Below, one piece after another: positions 1-11,405 of a stretch of 64,000 nt of DNA (positions within the stretch are counted from its first letter, which is position 1; every line of letters starts with the position of its first letter). The DNA is from Cerioporus squamosus (lineage: Eukaryota > Basidiomycota > Agaricomycetes > Polyporales > Polyporaceae), in the NCBI GenBank assembly GCA_022592435.1, contig JABYQS010000017.1, positions 124,001 to 188,000 on the forward strand, read 5' to 3'. Below the pieces are notes generated by a model. That model did not search any database. It had not been told where the DNA came from and saw nothing but the letters and a program-made list of their open reading frames with translations. The position numbers and the translations under genes were made by a program.

Positions 1-2
1 CA

Positions 3-246
3 GTTCACAGTTCTGGCTCATATACTGAGCCCATTGTGGTCTCAGACGAAGAAGACGCTGCTTTTGTGGAGAATGAGCTCAGCAGGTAAGTGGCTGATTC
101 CCCAGCGGCGTTCATCTACTCACGAGCCGTTCAGGTGGACCGACTCCTCCAACTCAAGCTCAAACACTCCAACGTACAACCCCTACACTTCGTACTTCAC
201 GCCTGTCGAATCACCTTCATCCCCAACGCTACCTAGAGGTACGTAG
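3..246 (+). CDS. 3' end of an unidentified gene (partial)
   Basis: The window opens inside a coding exon. Reading from base 3 gives an acidic stretch containing VVSDEEDAAFVENELSR, which ends at a canonical donor (gtaagt at 86). A good acceptor (ttcag, 130-134) lets the frame continue through a Ser/Thr/Pro-rich segment to a TAG at 244-246. An alternative is that a further intron starts at 239 (gtacgt) and joins this to the downstream gene, but the phases do not match the acceptor at 615. The start lies outside the window. No domain is recognisable, so the product cannot be named. Confidence 0.45.
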   Translation, partial: FTVLAHILSPLWSQTKKTLLLWRMSSAGKWLIPQRRSSTHEPFRWTDSSNSSSNTPTYNPYTSYFTPVESPSSPTLPRGT

Positions 247-606
247 CTCATATGGATGTCATCACTTGGAGCCGCGGAACTCCAGCAGTGCGGGATGTGT
301 GAAGCGCTGTGTTCCGGCAGACCTTCGTGTGGGTTTGTGCATACGGCGGAAGAAAGTCGTAGGCTGCAGTACTGTCGGGGTCGTCTCGGTCTGGCTAGGT
401 TGTCTAACCGGACCTAGAAGATCCCACATAACCGTCAACACAGTCGTGGATGCCACAATGCCCGTACCTCTACTCTGATACATTCAGTGCTGCGATGCTT
501 CCGCGCCGTCTCGAGGTTTATCTGCCACATGCGGGTCGGTTCGAACACAGTGCAGTGTACACAAACACCCTACGTTTGAGTGGTGATCGGTGTCATCCCG
601 CTCTCC
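247..606. other. Intergenic or leader, 360 bp
   Basis: Short ORFs on both strands here have no protein-like composition. The segment probably holds the leader and promoter of the gene starting near 607. I see no clear TATA box. Confidence 0.4.
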
Positions 607-3600
607 ATGTCTCAGGCAACGCGCGTTGTGTGTAGAGATTCGATGCTGAAGTCGCACGTAGCCGCGCCCGTATCGGCACCAACATCCGCCGAGCCCCTTG
701 TGTCCGGTCAGAAGCGCAAGTGGACAGACATGCGAGAAGCAGGCAGCAGCGCGCAGCCACACCACCAGCAGGAGAACCACGGCGGGAGCAAGAAGAAGAA
801 GAAGCAGAAGAAAGAGAGGCAGGCTCAGCAACGCAGTGCCGCCACAAAGCCACAGCGCATGGCTCCGGTACCCCCCGCCATGGATGCGGCGAACTTCATG
901 GACTTCTCCGGTTTCCCGTTCATGCAGCATCCTTACGACGCTTACTACCCTTATGGTATGAGCTATCCAATGCCCATGGAAGCATACGGTGCCGGCGCGT
1001 CCTTCATCTCCCCAGAAGAGGAATACCGACCCACTGACGGCCCTTTATGGAACCCGTCGGAACGGCCTTCTACGCTCTCTGCTCTAGCAACTCCATGGTA
1101 TCCGCCAAACACGTCGTACTCGACCTATGAGTCGCACCCCGAGCCTTCATCCGTTTCGCGCCCAGATTTCCGCCCTCCTACTCCGCCCCCCGATCCGCCT
1201 TCCCACTTGGCAGCCTCGACAGGAGCTCGTGCTGTCGATGAGCAGACATCCTCGACATCCTCCAATACCTCGCCGCCCCTCGATCTATCCTCCATCATGA
1301 AGCAGCCATTCGATTCCTCTCTCAGCGAACGCCTCAAGCAGCTGGAGGCCATCTCTGCGTCATTGCTCGCGCTTGCCAACGGTCAGCGACCAAATCAGCA
1401 AGCTTCTGCGCCGGCCGACCCTATTCACCTACCACCTGTCGACCCGCCGCCTATCCGACGAGAACCTCTTCCGCCTCCCAGGAGTGTTCCTGAAGTCGCA
1501 CGAACTCAAGGCGAATCTTCGAAACGCTTCATAGGCATGCCCGAGGACAAGGGCAACAATGGCTACTTCGACCTCACAGTGCCAAATCTCGACCCGCCTG
1601 CGTCGACTGCCCCCATTCCTCCTGTGGCGGACTTCACGCTCGTGATGGCCCACCTCCCCAAGAAGTTCCGCAAGACCGACTTCGTCATGTCTTGGGCTAA
1701 GCGACACGGGACACCAGTGCGTGTCGTTCTGGATGTGAAGAACGGGAAGGCTCTGGTAGAGTGGGTCGGTGCACGCGCCGTGGAGAGCGCGTTCAGCAGC
1801 ATGCGGCTACGCGGTGATGGTAAGGAGCACATCAGAGTATACCATTACCGTGGGGACAAGCCGCCACCGGCACCGCCGCCCTCCGCACAGGGAGCAAAGA
1901 TGGAGAAGGAGATCGAAGAAGGCGAGATCGAGGAGGGTGAAGTTGTTGAGGTGGGCGGGAAGTCCAAGAAAAAGCGGAACAAGGGCAAGAAGAAGGCGAT
2001 GGAACTCGAGCAGCGCCTTACCGAGCCAGCAGTCCCCGCTGCTGCTCCTCTACCTCCCCGCCCGCCTCCGCCACATTTTGCTGGTCTAGGCGACATTGAC
2101 CTCGCTGCGGTCTTGTCCGCTGTCAGTCGCGTTCCAGCCATCACCACTCCCACTCCCCCTCTCTCGGAACCTCGCCCGCAGCTGATCGATCGCTTCACCG
2201 ACCCCCCGGTCGCAGCAACTCGTCAGGAAGTGGCGGAGGAAGAGGAGATGGAGCTTGAGTCGGATGAGGATGGTGAGAAGCCATCTCCGCTTACGCCTGT
2301 TCCTCCACCCGTTGCTGCTGCACCCTCCACCCAGAGCAGCGACTGTCAGGAGGAGGATATGGATCTGGACGAAGACGATGATGCCGATGGGGGTGACGCG
2401 GATGTGGACGAGGACGAGCAAGACGTGGACATGGACATGGACATGTCGAGCCCGAGTCCCAGCCCGACGTCGGAAGCATTACCATCACTTCCAGCTCCTC
2501 CGGCGCCGACAGACGAACCATCCCCTTCCTCGCCCACCGATGCGTCCGAACTTCCACCCTATGAGGCGACCGTCGAGGTCTCCTCACCGCCTCCAGGTCT
2601 CGCCCCGCAGACGCCTGACCAAGACGAGATCGCTGCCGCCAAGGAGGCCCGCCGTCATAAGCTGGAGGAAGCCATCGCCCGGACGAAGGCAGAGCTCGCG
2701 ATGCGTGCACTGGCGACGAGCTCGCGGACGTCCCTAGTCTCAAGTACTGGTAGCTCCGAGTCGCCTGAGCCGATGACCCCTCTCGATTCACCTATCGTCG
2801 GGCATGTCGAGGTTGCGTTCGCCTCAGCACCGCACAGCGCTGTTGATGTGGTTGCACGGAAGGAGCCGGTTGTCGAGAAGACTGCCGTCATGGTGAAGTC
2901 TGACGCCGTCGCCCTGGACGACCTCGCTGCCTCCTTCATTTCCGAGACTCTCCACGCTGCAGCCGCTTCGCCTCATCCTCTACCGCCGCCGCCTGCAATT
3001 GCCCCCACGCAGGTATCAGCGGCCTCCTCTGCACCTATCCCCGTCAGCGTCCCAGCGCCGAAGCCGACAGCCCCGGTCCTGATCCCGCTTTCTGAGGAGC
3101 AGAAGCAAGTTAAACAGAAGAAGTGGTTCGAGCTAGTCACCACCAGCAAGTCGCTCTTCGGGAAGATCGCAGCTGCAAAGACGAAGGAAGAGAAAGATCT
3201 GCTCATGCGCCTTCTGCGGGCGAAGACCAAGTAAGCTCTTGTTTCTCCTGCGCGTGCGCGGCTCCATGCGGAGTGGAGGGGGGCGACAAAGTGAGCAAGA
3301 TTGCGAGCGGCTGAATCGTTGCATGCTTCGCTTCACAGGGCCGCGGACGAACTCAAGCGCGAAATCGACTCGGGGTGGTCATCATCCCTGTCTCTCCCGC
3401 CCCTTCTATGCCCGCAAGTGCGACTGCGTCCGCGACGCCGACCCCGGTGCCGAGCTCGCGGATGTCGTCGGTGACCCCCACACCATCCGGAACGCCCACG
3501 CCAACGGGCATGTCAATAATGGCCACGCAAACGAGGAAGACGTCGCCGCCGTCGGGCGCACCAACGCCGTCCTTGTCGTTTCGGTGGCCCGAGACCGCGC

Positions 3601-3653
3601 GCGAGATGATCATCATCGTGAGCGACGACGAGGAGTCCGACTGTGAACAGTAG
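607..3653 (+). CDS. Large low-complexity protein with an RRM-like fold
   Basis: One long exon runs from an ATG at 607 (next in-frame ATG at 643) to a donor at 3231. It encodes about 875 residues. Near the N-terminus are a basic KKKKKQKK cluster that could act as a nuclear signal and Met/Tyr/Pro-rich segments. Around residues 345-425 is an RRM-like region (DFTLVMAHLPKKFRKTDF, then VRVVLDVKNGKALVEW). Glu- and Asp-rich tracts (EEGEIEEGEV; DMDMDMDM) and long Pro/Ser stretches follow, then a helical KWFELVTTSKSLFGKIAAAK segment. A second exon from 3339 begins AADELKREIDSG in the spliced frame, but the best C-terminus (REMIIIVSDDEESDCEQ, stop at 3651) lies in another frame, so a further intron or an indel is needed. 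A nuclear RNA-binding role is only an inference. Confidence 0.6.
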
Positions 3654-5275
3654 CGGAGCCCGTCGCTGAGAGGTGAGAGGTAAGATCGTGTCGTGTGCAG
3701 TGCGTGCGCAATGTGCGCGTGCGGAGGTAACAGTCTGCATGTCGCGAGCGGAACTTGAAGGGAGGTACAACTACGGATACCGATACGTATTGCATGCCAC
3801 CAGGGGCGCGAACCGCTAGGGCCAGGGAGTACCCCGTCTCCTGCCATATCCGAAGTCTAATGTAGTATCCGCCACGCAGGAGCCCCGCGCGCTCCTTGCC
3901 CAAGCTATGAGGTGCGCCGCGTCGTCCCTGGTCTTCCCAGTTGATGTCCTCCGTCGCCCTTCCCCATGCTCACCACCATCCCCCCGGGTTTTCCAGATTG
4001 TACAAACCGCCACCACATCATACATATGGCATAGGCTCGTTTCTCGCTTCACTCTTCTCACTTCTGTGCTCGCTCGTCGCTGCGTTCATGGTGTGCCTTG
4101 GGCACCAGGCCTGCGGAATCTCTGCGAGGCCGGCATCACCGCCCGCTGCGAGCACGCAGTGGGCGGGCCGGACGTGGTGGGACCGCGGTCTGCCCGGGTA
4201 AGCCGCTGGTTGGACTTTGAAACTCGAAACTTGATATTAGTCGTCGCCCGTCCGTATGCATACGTGTGTACTCAGTACTGCTCGCGTTGGTCGTTGTATC
4301 GTTGAAACTTGATCTCGAATGCACTGCTCCCTTTTCGCTCTGGTATCTGTAGCGGTTCTCGCGTGCTGCTTCCCGCGTACTGCGTGCCACAAAGTTCGGG
4401 TTCTCTGTGAGGGCCAACGTTCGACTTGCAATGCAAGGCTCACGGTCAAGCAAGGGTGCAAACACCGGCCTTCCGCCATGTCCGCGCAAGTTGCGGACAT
4501 ACGTGGACTGGCGAAAGCCCATACGAAAAGGTCGAAAGCAAGTGCACCGTGGCTTGAGCCTTGCACACAGTGCGGAGAGCAACGAGGCGCGACGAACAGG
4601 CGATGAGCACGGCATATACTTACATCCTATCCATCCACCATGCTGTGGGATTCCGGGGTATGATACAGGTGTACAACAGAGACAAAAAACAGAGCAAAGT
4701 GCGAGTACATCCCGGGTTCCGAAGACGACATCGACGATGATGCGGGAAGAGCGTGAGTGCCCAACTATACATAGGTCCGTGCGACCGAACGCCACGCCCC
4801 GGTGCTGCGCCAACGAAGCGTGGAACCGCGGCGCACGACAGGCACGGATGACGGTGCCAGGCCTAGGGTCCAGGGCCGGCCATCTCAGAAAACTGAGTAC
4901 AGGTGTGTGGCCACGATACAGCAGGACACCGCGGACTCGGACGCCGCGCGACGTTGGTAGGACTGGGTCTGGCGTGTGCTGATAGGCGTGTGTGGGGGCC
5001 CGGTGTGGCCGCTGTCCAGCAGCCATGGTTGGATGATAGACGATGGACGACGGACGATGGACAGTCGACAGACGGAGCGGGTGTGTGTCAGTCAGTCGAG
5101 ATGACCGGAGAGACTGCGATGGGTCAGGGGTCGGCGCTGTGCTGTGCTGGTGACACTCACAGGGGAGAGGGATGCGTGCGGACGGCGGTTGCGGTATGGT
5201 ACAGACTTGCGAGCAAGCAAGCAGGGTCTATGCGGGGGGATGCAGGACAGAGAGAGAGAGAGAGAGGGACTCAGA
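3654..5275. other. Intergenic, 1.6 kb
   Basis: No supported gene. A 296-residue open frame on the minus strand (4136-5026) is Arg/Cys-rich and has no recognisable domain, as expected for a chance ORF in GC-rich DNA. A short GA dinucleotide run (agagagag) lies near 5252-5267. Confidence 0.5.
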
Positions 5276-6180
5276 CTAGGGCGCAGACGCCATCGTCCCT
5301 GGCTCCCCGGGCCCTAGAGGGGGCCGATAGGAGACGACGAGGGTGCCAATGCAACAGTCTGGGATGGGGCTGTCGTGGGCGCTGTCTTCGTGATGTTTGG
5401 GCTGGGATGCGCGAGCGTCGTTCAGGGGATCGTGCACGGGGGAAATGCGAACGGAGAGCGGGTCCTTCTCACTCTCGCTCTCGCCCTCGTTAGCCTTCTC
5501 CTTCTCTATCCCTGTCCCCGTCCCTTTCGGTGGTGTCGGGGTAAAGAGCGGATGGGGAGAGGGCATCGAGACCATGACTGCGAGCTGCACTTCGCGGAGA
5601 GACGGAGTGCCGTCACCGACTTGGGTCTTAGCTGGGGCGTGCGGGTCGTGTGTACGGCGGGAGAACGGACGCAGTTGGGCGGGGATGCGTGCGAGCAATC
5701 GTCTGCGCCATATCTCGTTCCGACCGGGGGATGCGGATGAGGGCGGTGCCCCTGAGGCAGCAGATGCGTCTGGGGACTGGAGGTGGAGGGCGGCGAATGG
5801 CTGTGTGCGCACGACGACGAGCATAAGCATTCATTCTACCATCCAGGAGATACTGGAGCACTGCGACTCACAAATAGGCCTTGCCACCGCCCAGGCTCCC
5901 CTCCTGCTCCTGCCACGCCCCCCGGGTCGCTCCGGGGCACGATATGCACGTCCAGCAGCTTCGGTTTCTCTCCAAGCTTCTTCTGGGGGTCGGGGAAGCC
6001 ATTGATGCCGTGCATGCGCTGGACGGCGATTGTCGGGCGTATCCGGCGCATGAGGAGGATGCCGAGGAAGGCCCCGAGGAGGAGGCCCGCTGCGATGCAT
6101 ACGAGGATGAGCGGAGGCCCGCCGGGGGACTGGAAGATGGAGTTGAAGCTCGGGACGGGCGTGGGCGTCGTGCTCGACAT
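5276..6180 (-). CDS. Small single-pass membrane protein with cytoplasmic acidic tail
   Basis: There are two exons: 6180-5872, then 5776-5276. The intron has a gtgagt donor and a ctccag acceptor and is in phase 0, giving 269 residues. The N-terminus is Ser/Thr/Pro-rich with no signal peptide. A strong transmembrane helix (LILVCIAAGLLLGAFLGILL) at about residues 23-42 is followed by MRRIRP, which places the long C-terminal part in the cytoplasm. The second exon contains REVQLAVMVSMPSP, an acidic stretch and an IGTLVVSYRP end. I have the impression that basidiomycetes encode many proteins of this layout, but no function is known to me. Confidence 0.65.
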
Positions 6181-7268
6181 CTTCGCGTAGGGCTATCCTG
6201 AGCTCGGTATCCTGGTTGCTGTGCTTATGCCTCGGGCGTGCGGTGGTTATTGGACGTTCAGACTCGCGGTGGGCGGTCAGAGCGGGGCGGGCAGGACATT
6301 GCAACGGGCACAGGCCGTCGGGGAGTGTATGGAGGGGCGGGAGAGGGGAAGACAATTGCGGGAGTGCTGAGGTGAGCGTGCGCCTCAGATACAGCTCCCG
6401 ATCGAAGCGCGGAAGGGAGCCAATTGGCACATCACCGTTGCGACAACGCGAGCAGATGCCTGCCAGCTGGGCCTGTGGCTGCCAGGTGCTTTCCCGCTCC
6501 CCCCTCATCCCGAGGCGGCCTGTGAATCTGCTGCGCGACTCCCAGACTTCGCAAGCTGTCCTTCTTGTCCAATAGGCGTTCGACATCGGCAGGTGCGCAG
6601 CAGAGATGAGGCGTTGGGCCCTGTTGGACGGTTGTCGAGATGAAGGCGGTGATCAAGGACTCGAGTTGGATGTGGAAGTTCTGTTCGATGGCGAAAGGTG
6701 ATGGCAGAGCACCCTGCCACAACCCACATCTGGCTATGCTGCTCGAGGCACTACTCTAAGCACAGAGTTCGGTCGCAAACAGCAAACACCCACTCCCGTC
6801 GTGTGAAGTCTTCTGGACATCAACGTTCAACAGTGGCCAGCCTCCAGGACGCAAGCTCTCCCGCGTCCTCTCGCGCAGTCGACCTCATCTCAGTGTTTGA
6901 TCGAGTTTAAATGGGTTTACACAAGTCGAATCTCCGCGCGCGTCGGCAAGCTCCCGCTCGCGCCGCCGACCTCATCGGTCCAGCCCCAAGAGAGCTGCCA
7001 CCGACTCCTGTCGGTGGCTCGCGCACGCGGGCGGGGACTCACCTGGCGAGCAGCGCGAGTGGAAAGGAGCTCCTCGCTCTCTTTCTCACTCCCTCGCGCC
7101 GCTGGCTAGGTGAGTGTCCAGTCCCCCGCGTGCCGCGCTCCCGTCTCTCTTGCTGACTCCCTCGCGCGGCTGGATAGAGTCGCTCGACGTCCTTTTCAGC
7201 TACATAGTTAACCATCTATCGAATCACTCTTCAGCTCCTCCGTCCGAATCTCAGTGGGACAGGGGTCG
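6181..7268. other. Region between membrane-protein gene and retroelement
   Basis: No supported gene. It contains the promoter of the minus-strand gene starting at 6180 and an unknown amount of the 5' non-coding end of the retroelement. I could not find the left boundary of the element. Confidence 0.4.
7077..7177 (+). repeat. Direct repeat in the 5' region of the retroelement
   Basis: Two imperfect copies of about 35 bp sit at 7077-7111 and 7143-7177. Both contain actccctcgcg followed by a ctgg..tag end. They lie about 100-190 bp upstream of the gag ATG and may belong to the terminal repeat system. No matching copy was found by eye on the 3' side. Confidence 0.5.
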
Positions 7269-8546
7269 ATGGTTGGAACACCCGGGCCCTCGAGCACTGC
7301 GTCAAGTACACCAACCGAGGATCAACTCGCAGTCGCTAGCAAGTGTCAGGAAGTAGTAGATAACTTCCGGAAGGGCGATTTCTCCCGTGGAGAGGCCCTG
7401 AAGCGCATCACTCACCTTATCGAAGCGCCCGGAGCTACTTGGAGCGAGGATGCCGCTGCACGCGCACTCGAATCGTACGTCGACATGGTCCTCGAAGTTA
7501 GCCGTGATTTCGGGTCTCGAGGACGAGCTCCTACACGCTCCCGACACCCTAGTCGGGCCAGTCGAGAGCGAAGCCGTAGCAGAAGCCGACCAAGTTCCAG
7601 GCGAGGACGTTCCCCTGTTCGAGCACGCCAACCTAGGGAGAAGTCTCTTCGAACGTCTAAGCGACGCCGACGAGCTGACCGCGCTCGCTCCACGTCTTCC
7701 TCTGGAGCAGAGACTGACGGATCCACCGCTCCGAGCAAGAAACGACGAGCTGACCCAGACAAGTACGACTAGGCCACTTCTGCAAAGGCTTTCAAGCCCT
7801 CTATCCGACCAGAAGTCGCGCGAACAGCCGAGCTGCTCGATGAGTACCGTGTCGACGTCGCAGCCGCCAAGGCAGACCTCCTCCGGTCAACCATCGCGCC
7901 CGAGTTCCCCGACTCGCAGTGGACCAACTTGCTTCTCGGCAAGCCCGTCGACTTCGACACCTTGCTATCCAGCCATTACTCCTCCAAGGGAGACGACAAG
8001 CGCGTCGAACAGATCGGAGACGTCGAGCTCTCCTTTGGGAGCCGGGAGCCGACTAGGAAGGTCTCCTCCTACGGAGACTGGGTCACGGCCTTCGAAATGT
8101 ACCGAGACGCCACCCTCTTCGCGTTCTCGCATCGTAAGAACGAGCTCTCCACTTACCGGACCCACATCATCGGACAGTTCAAAAACAACAACGACGTCTT
8201 CGCCGGTCGTGTTATCGAGTATGACCGCGCAGTTCGGAAGAAGGTCTCCGAGAACCGGTCCCTCCTCCTCTCCGATGTTTTCGAATTCTTCGGTCTCTAC
8301 GTCCAGTTCATCGCCCCGACCGGAGCCAACGTCGTCGCAACCGCTGTCGAAGCGGCTTCGGGACCCGGTGGAGGACGAGTCAAGGGCAAGTCCACTGCCA
8401 GGAAAGCGGAGCCGTGTCAGCGGTACAACGCCGACAGGTGCCCAAACTTCGCCAGTACCTGCCGCTACCGCCACGTCTGCAGCGGCTGCAACGCGAAGGG
8501 ACACATGGTGTCCGATTGTCCCAGGTCTGGAAAGCGCGACGCCTGA
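7269..8546 (+). CDS. Gag-like protein with zinc knuckle, interrupted by an in-frame TAG
   Basis: The first ATG of the frame is at 7269. The first part (to 7769) has a helical segment followed by an Arg/Ser-rich basic tract (RSRSRPSSRRGRS). TAG occurs at 7770-7772, and the same frame then continues without interruption to TGA at 8544-8546. The second part holds a globular region (DWVTAFEMYRDATLFAFSHR) and a Cys/His end, with CRYRHVCSGCNAKGHMVSDCP carrying a CX2CX4HX4C knuckle. Protein-like sequence on both sides of the TAG shows one gag reading frame. The TAG is either a point mutation (for example CAG to TAG) or a programmed readthrough site. No intron would remove it neatly. Confidence 0.75.
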
Positions 8547-10398
8547 GGACGTTGCGCGCCCACGGTTTCTGCGCGGTCTGATCTGGGGCGACCATGACGA
8601 CATCCCGGTTTCCTTCGGTAGGCTCTCTCTCACGCACGAACCCTTGCCCGACGTACCGGATAGCGTTCGCGAGGATCCAGTCATCAACGCGACGCTGCAA
8701 GCCCATCCGGACCTGTTCAAGATCGTCACTCCCATCGATGTCAATGCCTTCGCCGCCTTGCTTTTAGATCACCCGAACCAGCCGTTCGTTCGCTCGGTCA
8801 TCAAAGGTCTCCGAGAGGGTTTCTGGCCATTCGCAGACGCCAAACCAGAAGAGTACCCGGATACTTGGGACGAGTTCCGCGAACCACCGCAGGATGAGGC
8901 TGCTCGCGCCTTCCTTCACTCGCAACGCGACGAGGAGATTCGGCTGCAGCGGTTCTCCCCGTCCTTCGGTCGCGACCTCTTGCCCGGAATGTATTCCATG
9001 CCCGTCCACGTAGTGCCCAAGCCGCATTCAAACAAGTTCCGACTCGTCAACGACCAGAGCGCCGGCGCGTACTCTCTCAACTCCATGATTCGTCCAGAAG
9101 CGATCAAGGGCGCTGTGCTCGATGGCATGCCGGCTCTCGGAGCGGACCTTCGTGCTATCCGCAAGCAGTTCCCTAACGACGCTCTCATTCTCTGGAAATC
9201 GGACGTCTCACAAGCATACCGCCAGCTCCCAGTCTCGGTCTACTGGCAGATGTACCAGTCGGTCATCATCGACGGCGAGCGTCACATCGACCGCTGCAAC
9301 CTCTTCGGCGGCCGGGGCTCTCTGCGAGTGTGGCTCGCGTTCTACTGCCTTGTTTTCTGGATTGCCCAAAACAAGAGAGGCATCAAGTTCCTCCGCGGCT
9401 ACGTCGACGACAACTTCGGACCAGAGTTGCGGGTTAATGTCGAATGGTATGCCCCGTACAACAAGTTCCTACCTCGAGCGCAAGCTCGTCTCTTGACTCT
9501 GTGGGATGACATCCGCCTGCCGCATGAGGAGTCGAAGCAAGTCGCAGGAACCGTGCTCACGATCATCGGGTTCTCAGTCGATGCTGACAACCTCACTATA
9601 TCCCTCCCTGACGAAGCACGCAACCGTCTGTTGCACGAGATCACGGCGTTCTCTGACGTTCATGTTGGCAACCGTCGGCGCTCCCTAGCCCAGTTCAGAG
9701 CCTTCTCTGGCTACGCCAACTGGGCGTTCAATGTCATGCCCCTTCTCAAACCCGCTCTCGCTCACTGCTACGCCAAGACAGCGGGCAAGACTAACCGTCA
9801 TGCTGGCATCTACCTCAATGCCCCAATCATCCGCGACCTTCAGTGGTTCTACCGCCGCGCTGCCTCCGCCCCTCCCATCTCCATTCTCAACTCCGTTGCA
9901 TGGTCCCCGGCCGATCTTGTCCCTGGTTCCATACCTGACGAGTTCGCGCTGGTGGACGCTTCTGGGTCTGGTCTGGGCCTGTATTTTCCCTGGTTACACT
10001 GGGGTTTTCATTGCCTTCGCCCACGTTCCGCGCCGTCAGGCGCCATCTTCTTCTTTGAAGCTTTAGCGGTCTGCTCTGCAGTGCATCGCGTCCATGGTTG
10101 GCGTCTTGCTAACCGACGCATCACTCGTCTAGCAGTTCTCTCTGACAATTCCAACACTGTCTCGCTGTTCAACACCCTCCGCGCCCTGCCCGCTTACAAT
10201 CCGATCCTCGTCTCTGTTGTGGACATCCTCCTCGACACCGGCCTCCAGATCCGGGTTGACCGCATTCCAGGGAAGCTAAACATCGTCGCCGATGCCCTTT
10301 CCCGCGGCCGTTTCGACGTCGCGCGCGCACACGACCCTCTCATCCGCCTCTTCACTTTCACACCCCCTCAGGATGCGTTGGGGGCCGCTCAGCAATGA
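8547..10398 (+). CDS. Reverse transcriptase - RNase H polyprotein of the retroelement
   Basis: The frame is open from 7450 to the TGA at 10396-10398, but the part overlapping gag is Ser/Thr/Pro-rich and probably not translated. Conserved sequence begins near 8560 (RFLRGLIWGDHDDIPVSFG). The RT fingers/palm include MPVHVVPKPHSNKFRLVND, KSDVSQAYRQLPV and the catalytic YVDD (9400-9411). RNase H-like motifs follow: LVDASGSGLG near 9950, FFEALAVCSAVH near 10050, LSDNSNTVSLF near 10140 and NIVADALSRG near 10280. No ATG precedes the RT core in this frame, so expression probably depends on frameshifting from gag (+1 relative to gag) or reinitiation. The coordinates mark the part not overlapping gag. 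Confidence 0.85.
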
Positions 10399-11405
10399 TC
10401 TCTCTTTCCGCTGGGTCGCGGCAACCCCCCCGGGAGCCGTGGTCCAATGAGCGTCTGCTCATGGAGTGTGCTCTCGCCCTCGAGCATGCCCTTGACCGCT
10501 CGACCCATTCCTCCTACTCTTCAGCCTTGAACTCCTACCTCGCCTTCTGCCAACGCCAATCTTTTCCTATACAACCCACACCCGAGACACTCTCCCTCTA
10601 CGTCACCTACCAATCGCACTACATAGAGCCGCGTTCAGTCGACGCATACTTATCCAGTATTTGCAGTGAACTCGAGCCATTTTATCCCGACGTCAGAGCG
10701 AACCGACGCTCCCCTCTTGTTGCCCGTACCCTCAAAGGTTGCAAGCGTCTGTACAGCAAACCTGTCCGACGCAAACGCGCTCTCACGCGCGAGGACCTCA
10801 ACCTCGTGACCTCCTCCCTTGCCCATGCCACCAATCTCGACGATCTCCTCTTCCTCGCCATCCTCCTCACCGGCTTCCACGCTCTCTTACGTCTCGGAGA
10901 GCTCGTCTGGCCCGACCGGCGTGAGTTGCGTTCCTACGCCAAGCTCACGCGTCGCACCTCTGTCAAAATTAGCACCGAGACTTTCGAGTTCACGCTGCAT
11001 TCTCACAAGACCGACCGGCAATTCGCGGGTGACACAGTCCTTGTACACCGCACGGTGTCTGGTGCCGATCCCCTCCGTGCCTTCCAAGCATACATCACCG
11101 CCCGTGATGCCCGCCACCCTTGTCGTTCAGAGCTCTGGCTCAAGCACGATGGTTCGGTGCCCACTCGCGCATGGTTCTCAAAACGACTACATCGGTATTT
11201 CCCATCCGATGTCAGCGGACATTCAATGCGCGCCGGAGGCGCTACAGCCCTCGCCCTCGACGGAGTCTCACACGACTCTATTCAAGCACTCGGCCGCTGG
11301 TCTTCTGATGCATGGCGCATCTATATCAGACAGCACCCCGCACTCATCCAGGCCACGCTATTCAACCAGCAACACCCCTCCGTTCCCCGCGACTCCTCTG
11401 TCTGA
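10395..11405 (+). CDS. Tyrosine recombinase of the retroelement
   Basis: 336 residues, starting at an ATG that overlaps the RT stop (ATGA). The N-terminal half resembles a SAM-like core-binding domain (SYSSALNSYLAFCQRQ). The catalytic domain has the Arg of LLRLGELVW, the Lys of FTLHSHKTD, the H-x-x-R of GHSMRAGGATALAL and the nucleophile Tyr in GRWSSDAWRIYIR. All tyrosine-recombinase signature positions are therefore present and the enzyme looks functional. It would integrate a circular cDNA without target-site duplication. Confidence 0.9.
   Translation: MISLSAGSRQPPREPWSNERLLMECALALEHALDRSTHSSYSSALNSYLAFCQRQSFPIQPTPETLSLYVTYQSHYIEPRSVDAYLSSICSELEPFYPDVRANRRSPLVARTLKGCKRLYSKPVRRKRALTREDLNLVTSSLAHATNLDDLLFLAILLTGFHALLRLGELVWPDRRELRSYAKLTRRTSVKISTETFEFTLHSHKTDRQFAGDTVLVHRTVSGADPLRAFQAYITARDARHPCRSELWLKHDGSVPTRAWFSKRLHRYFPSDVSGHSMRAGGATALALDGVSHDSIQALGRWSSDAWRIYIRQHPALIQATLFNQQHPSVPRDSSV

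Larger units (their letters stand above)
7077..11405 (+). mobile_element. Ngaro/DIRS-like tyrosine-recombinase retrotransposon (ends unresolved)
   Basis: The coding order is gag, RT-RNase H, tyrosine recombinase, all on the plus strand. There is no DDE integrase, protease or methyltransferase. That is the order known for Ngaro-type elements of the DIRS order, which insert through a tyrosine recombinase and carry split direct repeats instead of LTRs. The RT ORF stop and the recombinase start overlap as ATGA (10395-10398). RT and recombinase are open to full length, so the copy looks young; only gag carries an internal TAG. The coordinates cover the coding core. The pyrimidine-rich stretch 11406 to about 11900 probably belongs to the element, but no A1/B1-A2/B2 repeats could be matched by eye. 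Confidence 0.85.

Noticed and set aside
4136..5026. 296-residue minus-strand ORF
   Set aside because: Arg/Cys-rich composition, no domain, no intron-like structure and no start context; a chance ORF in GC-rich intergenic DNA.
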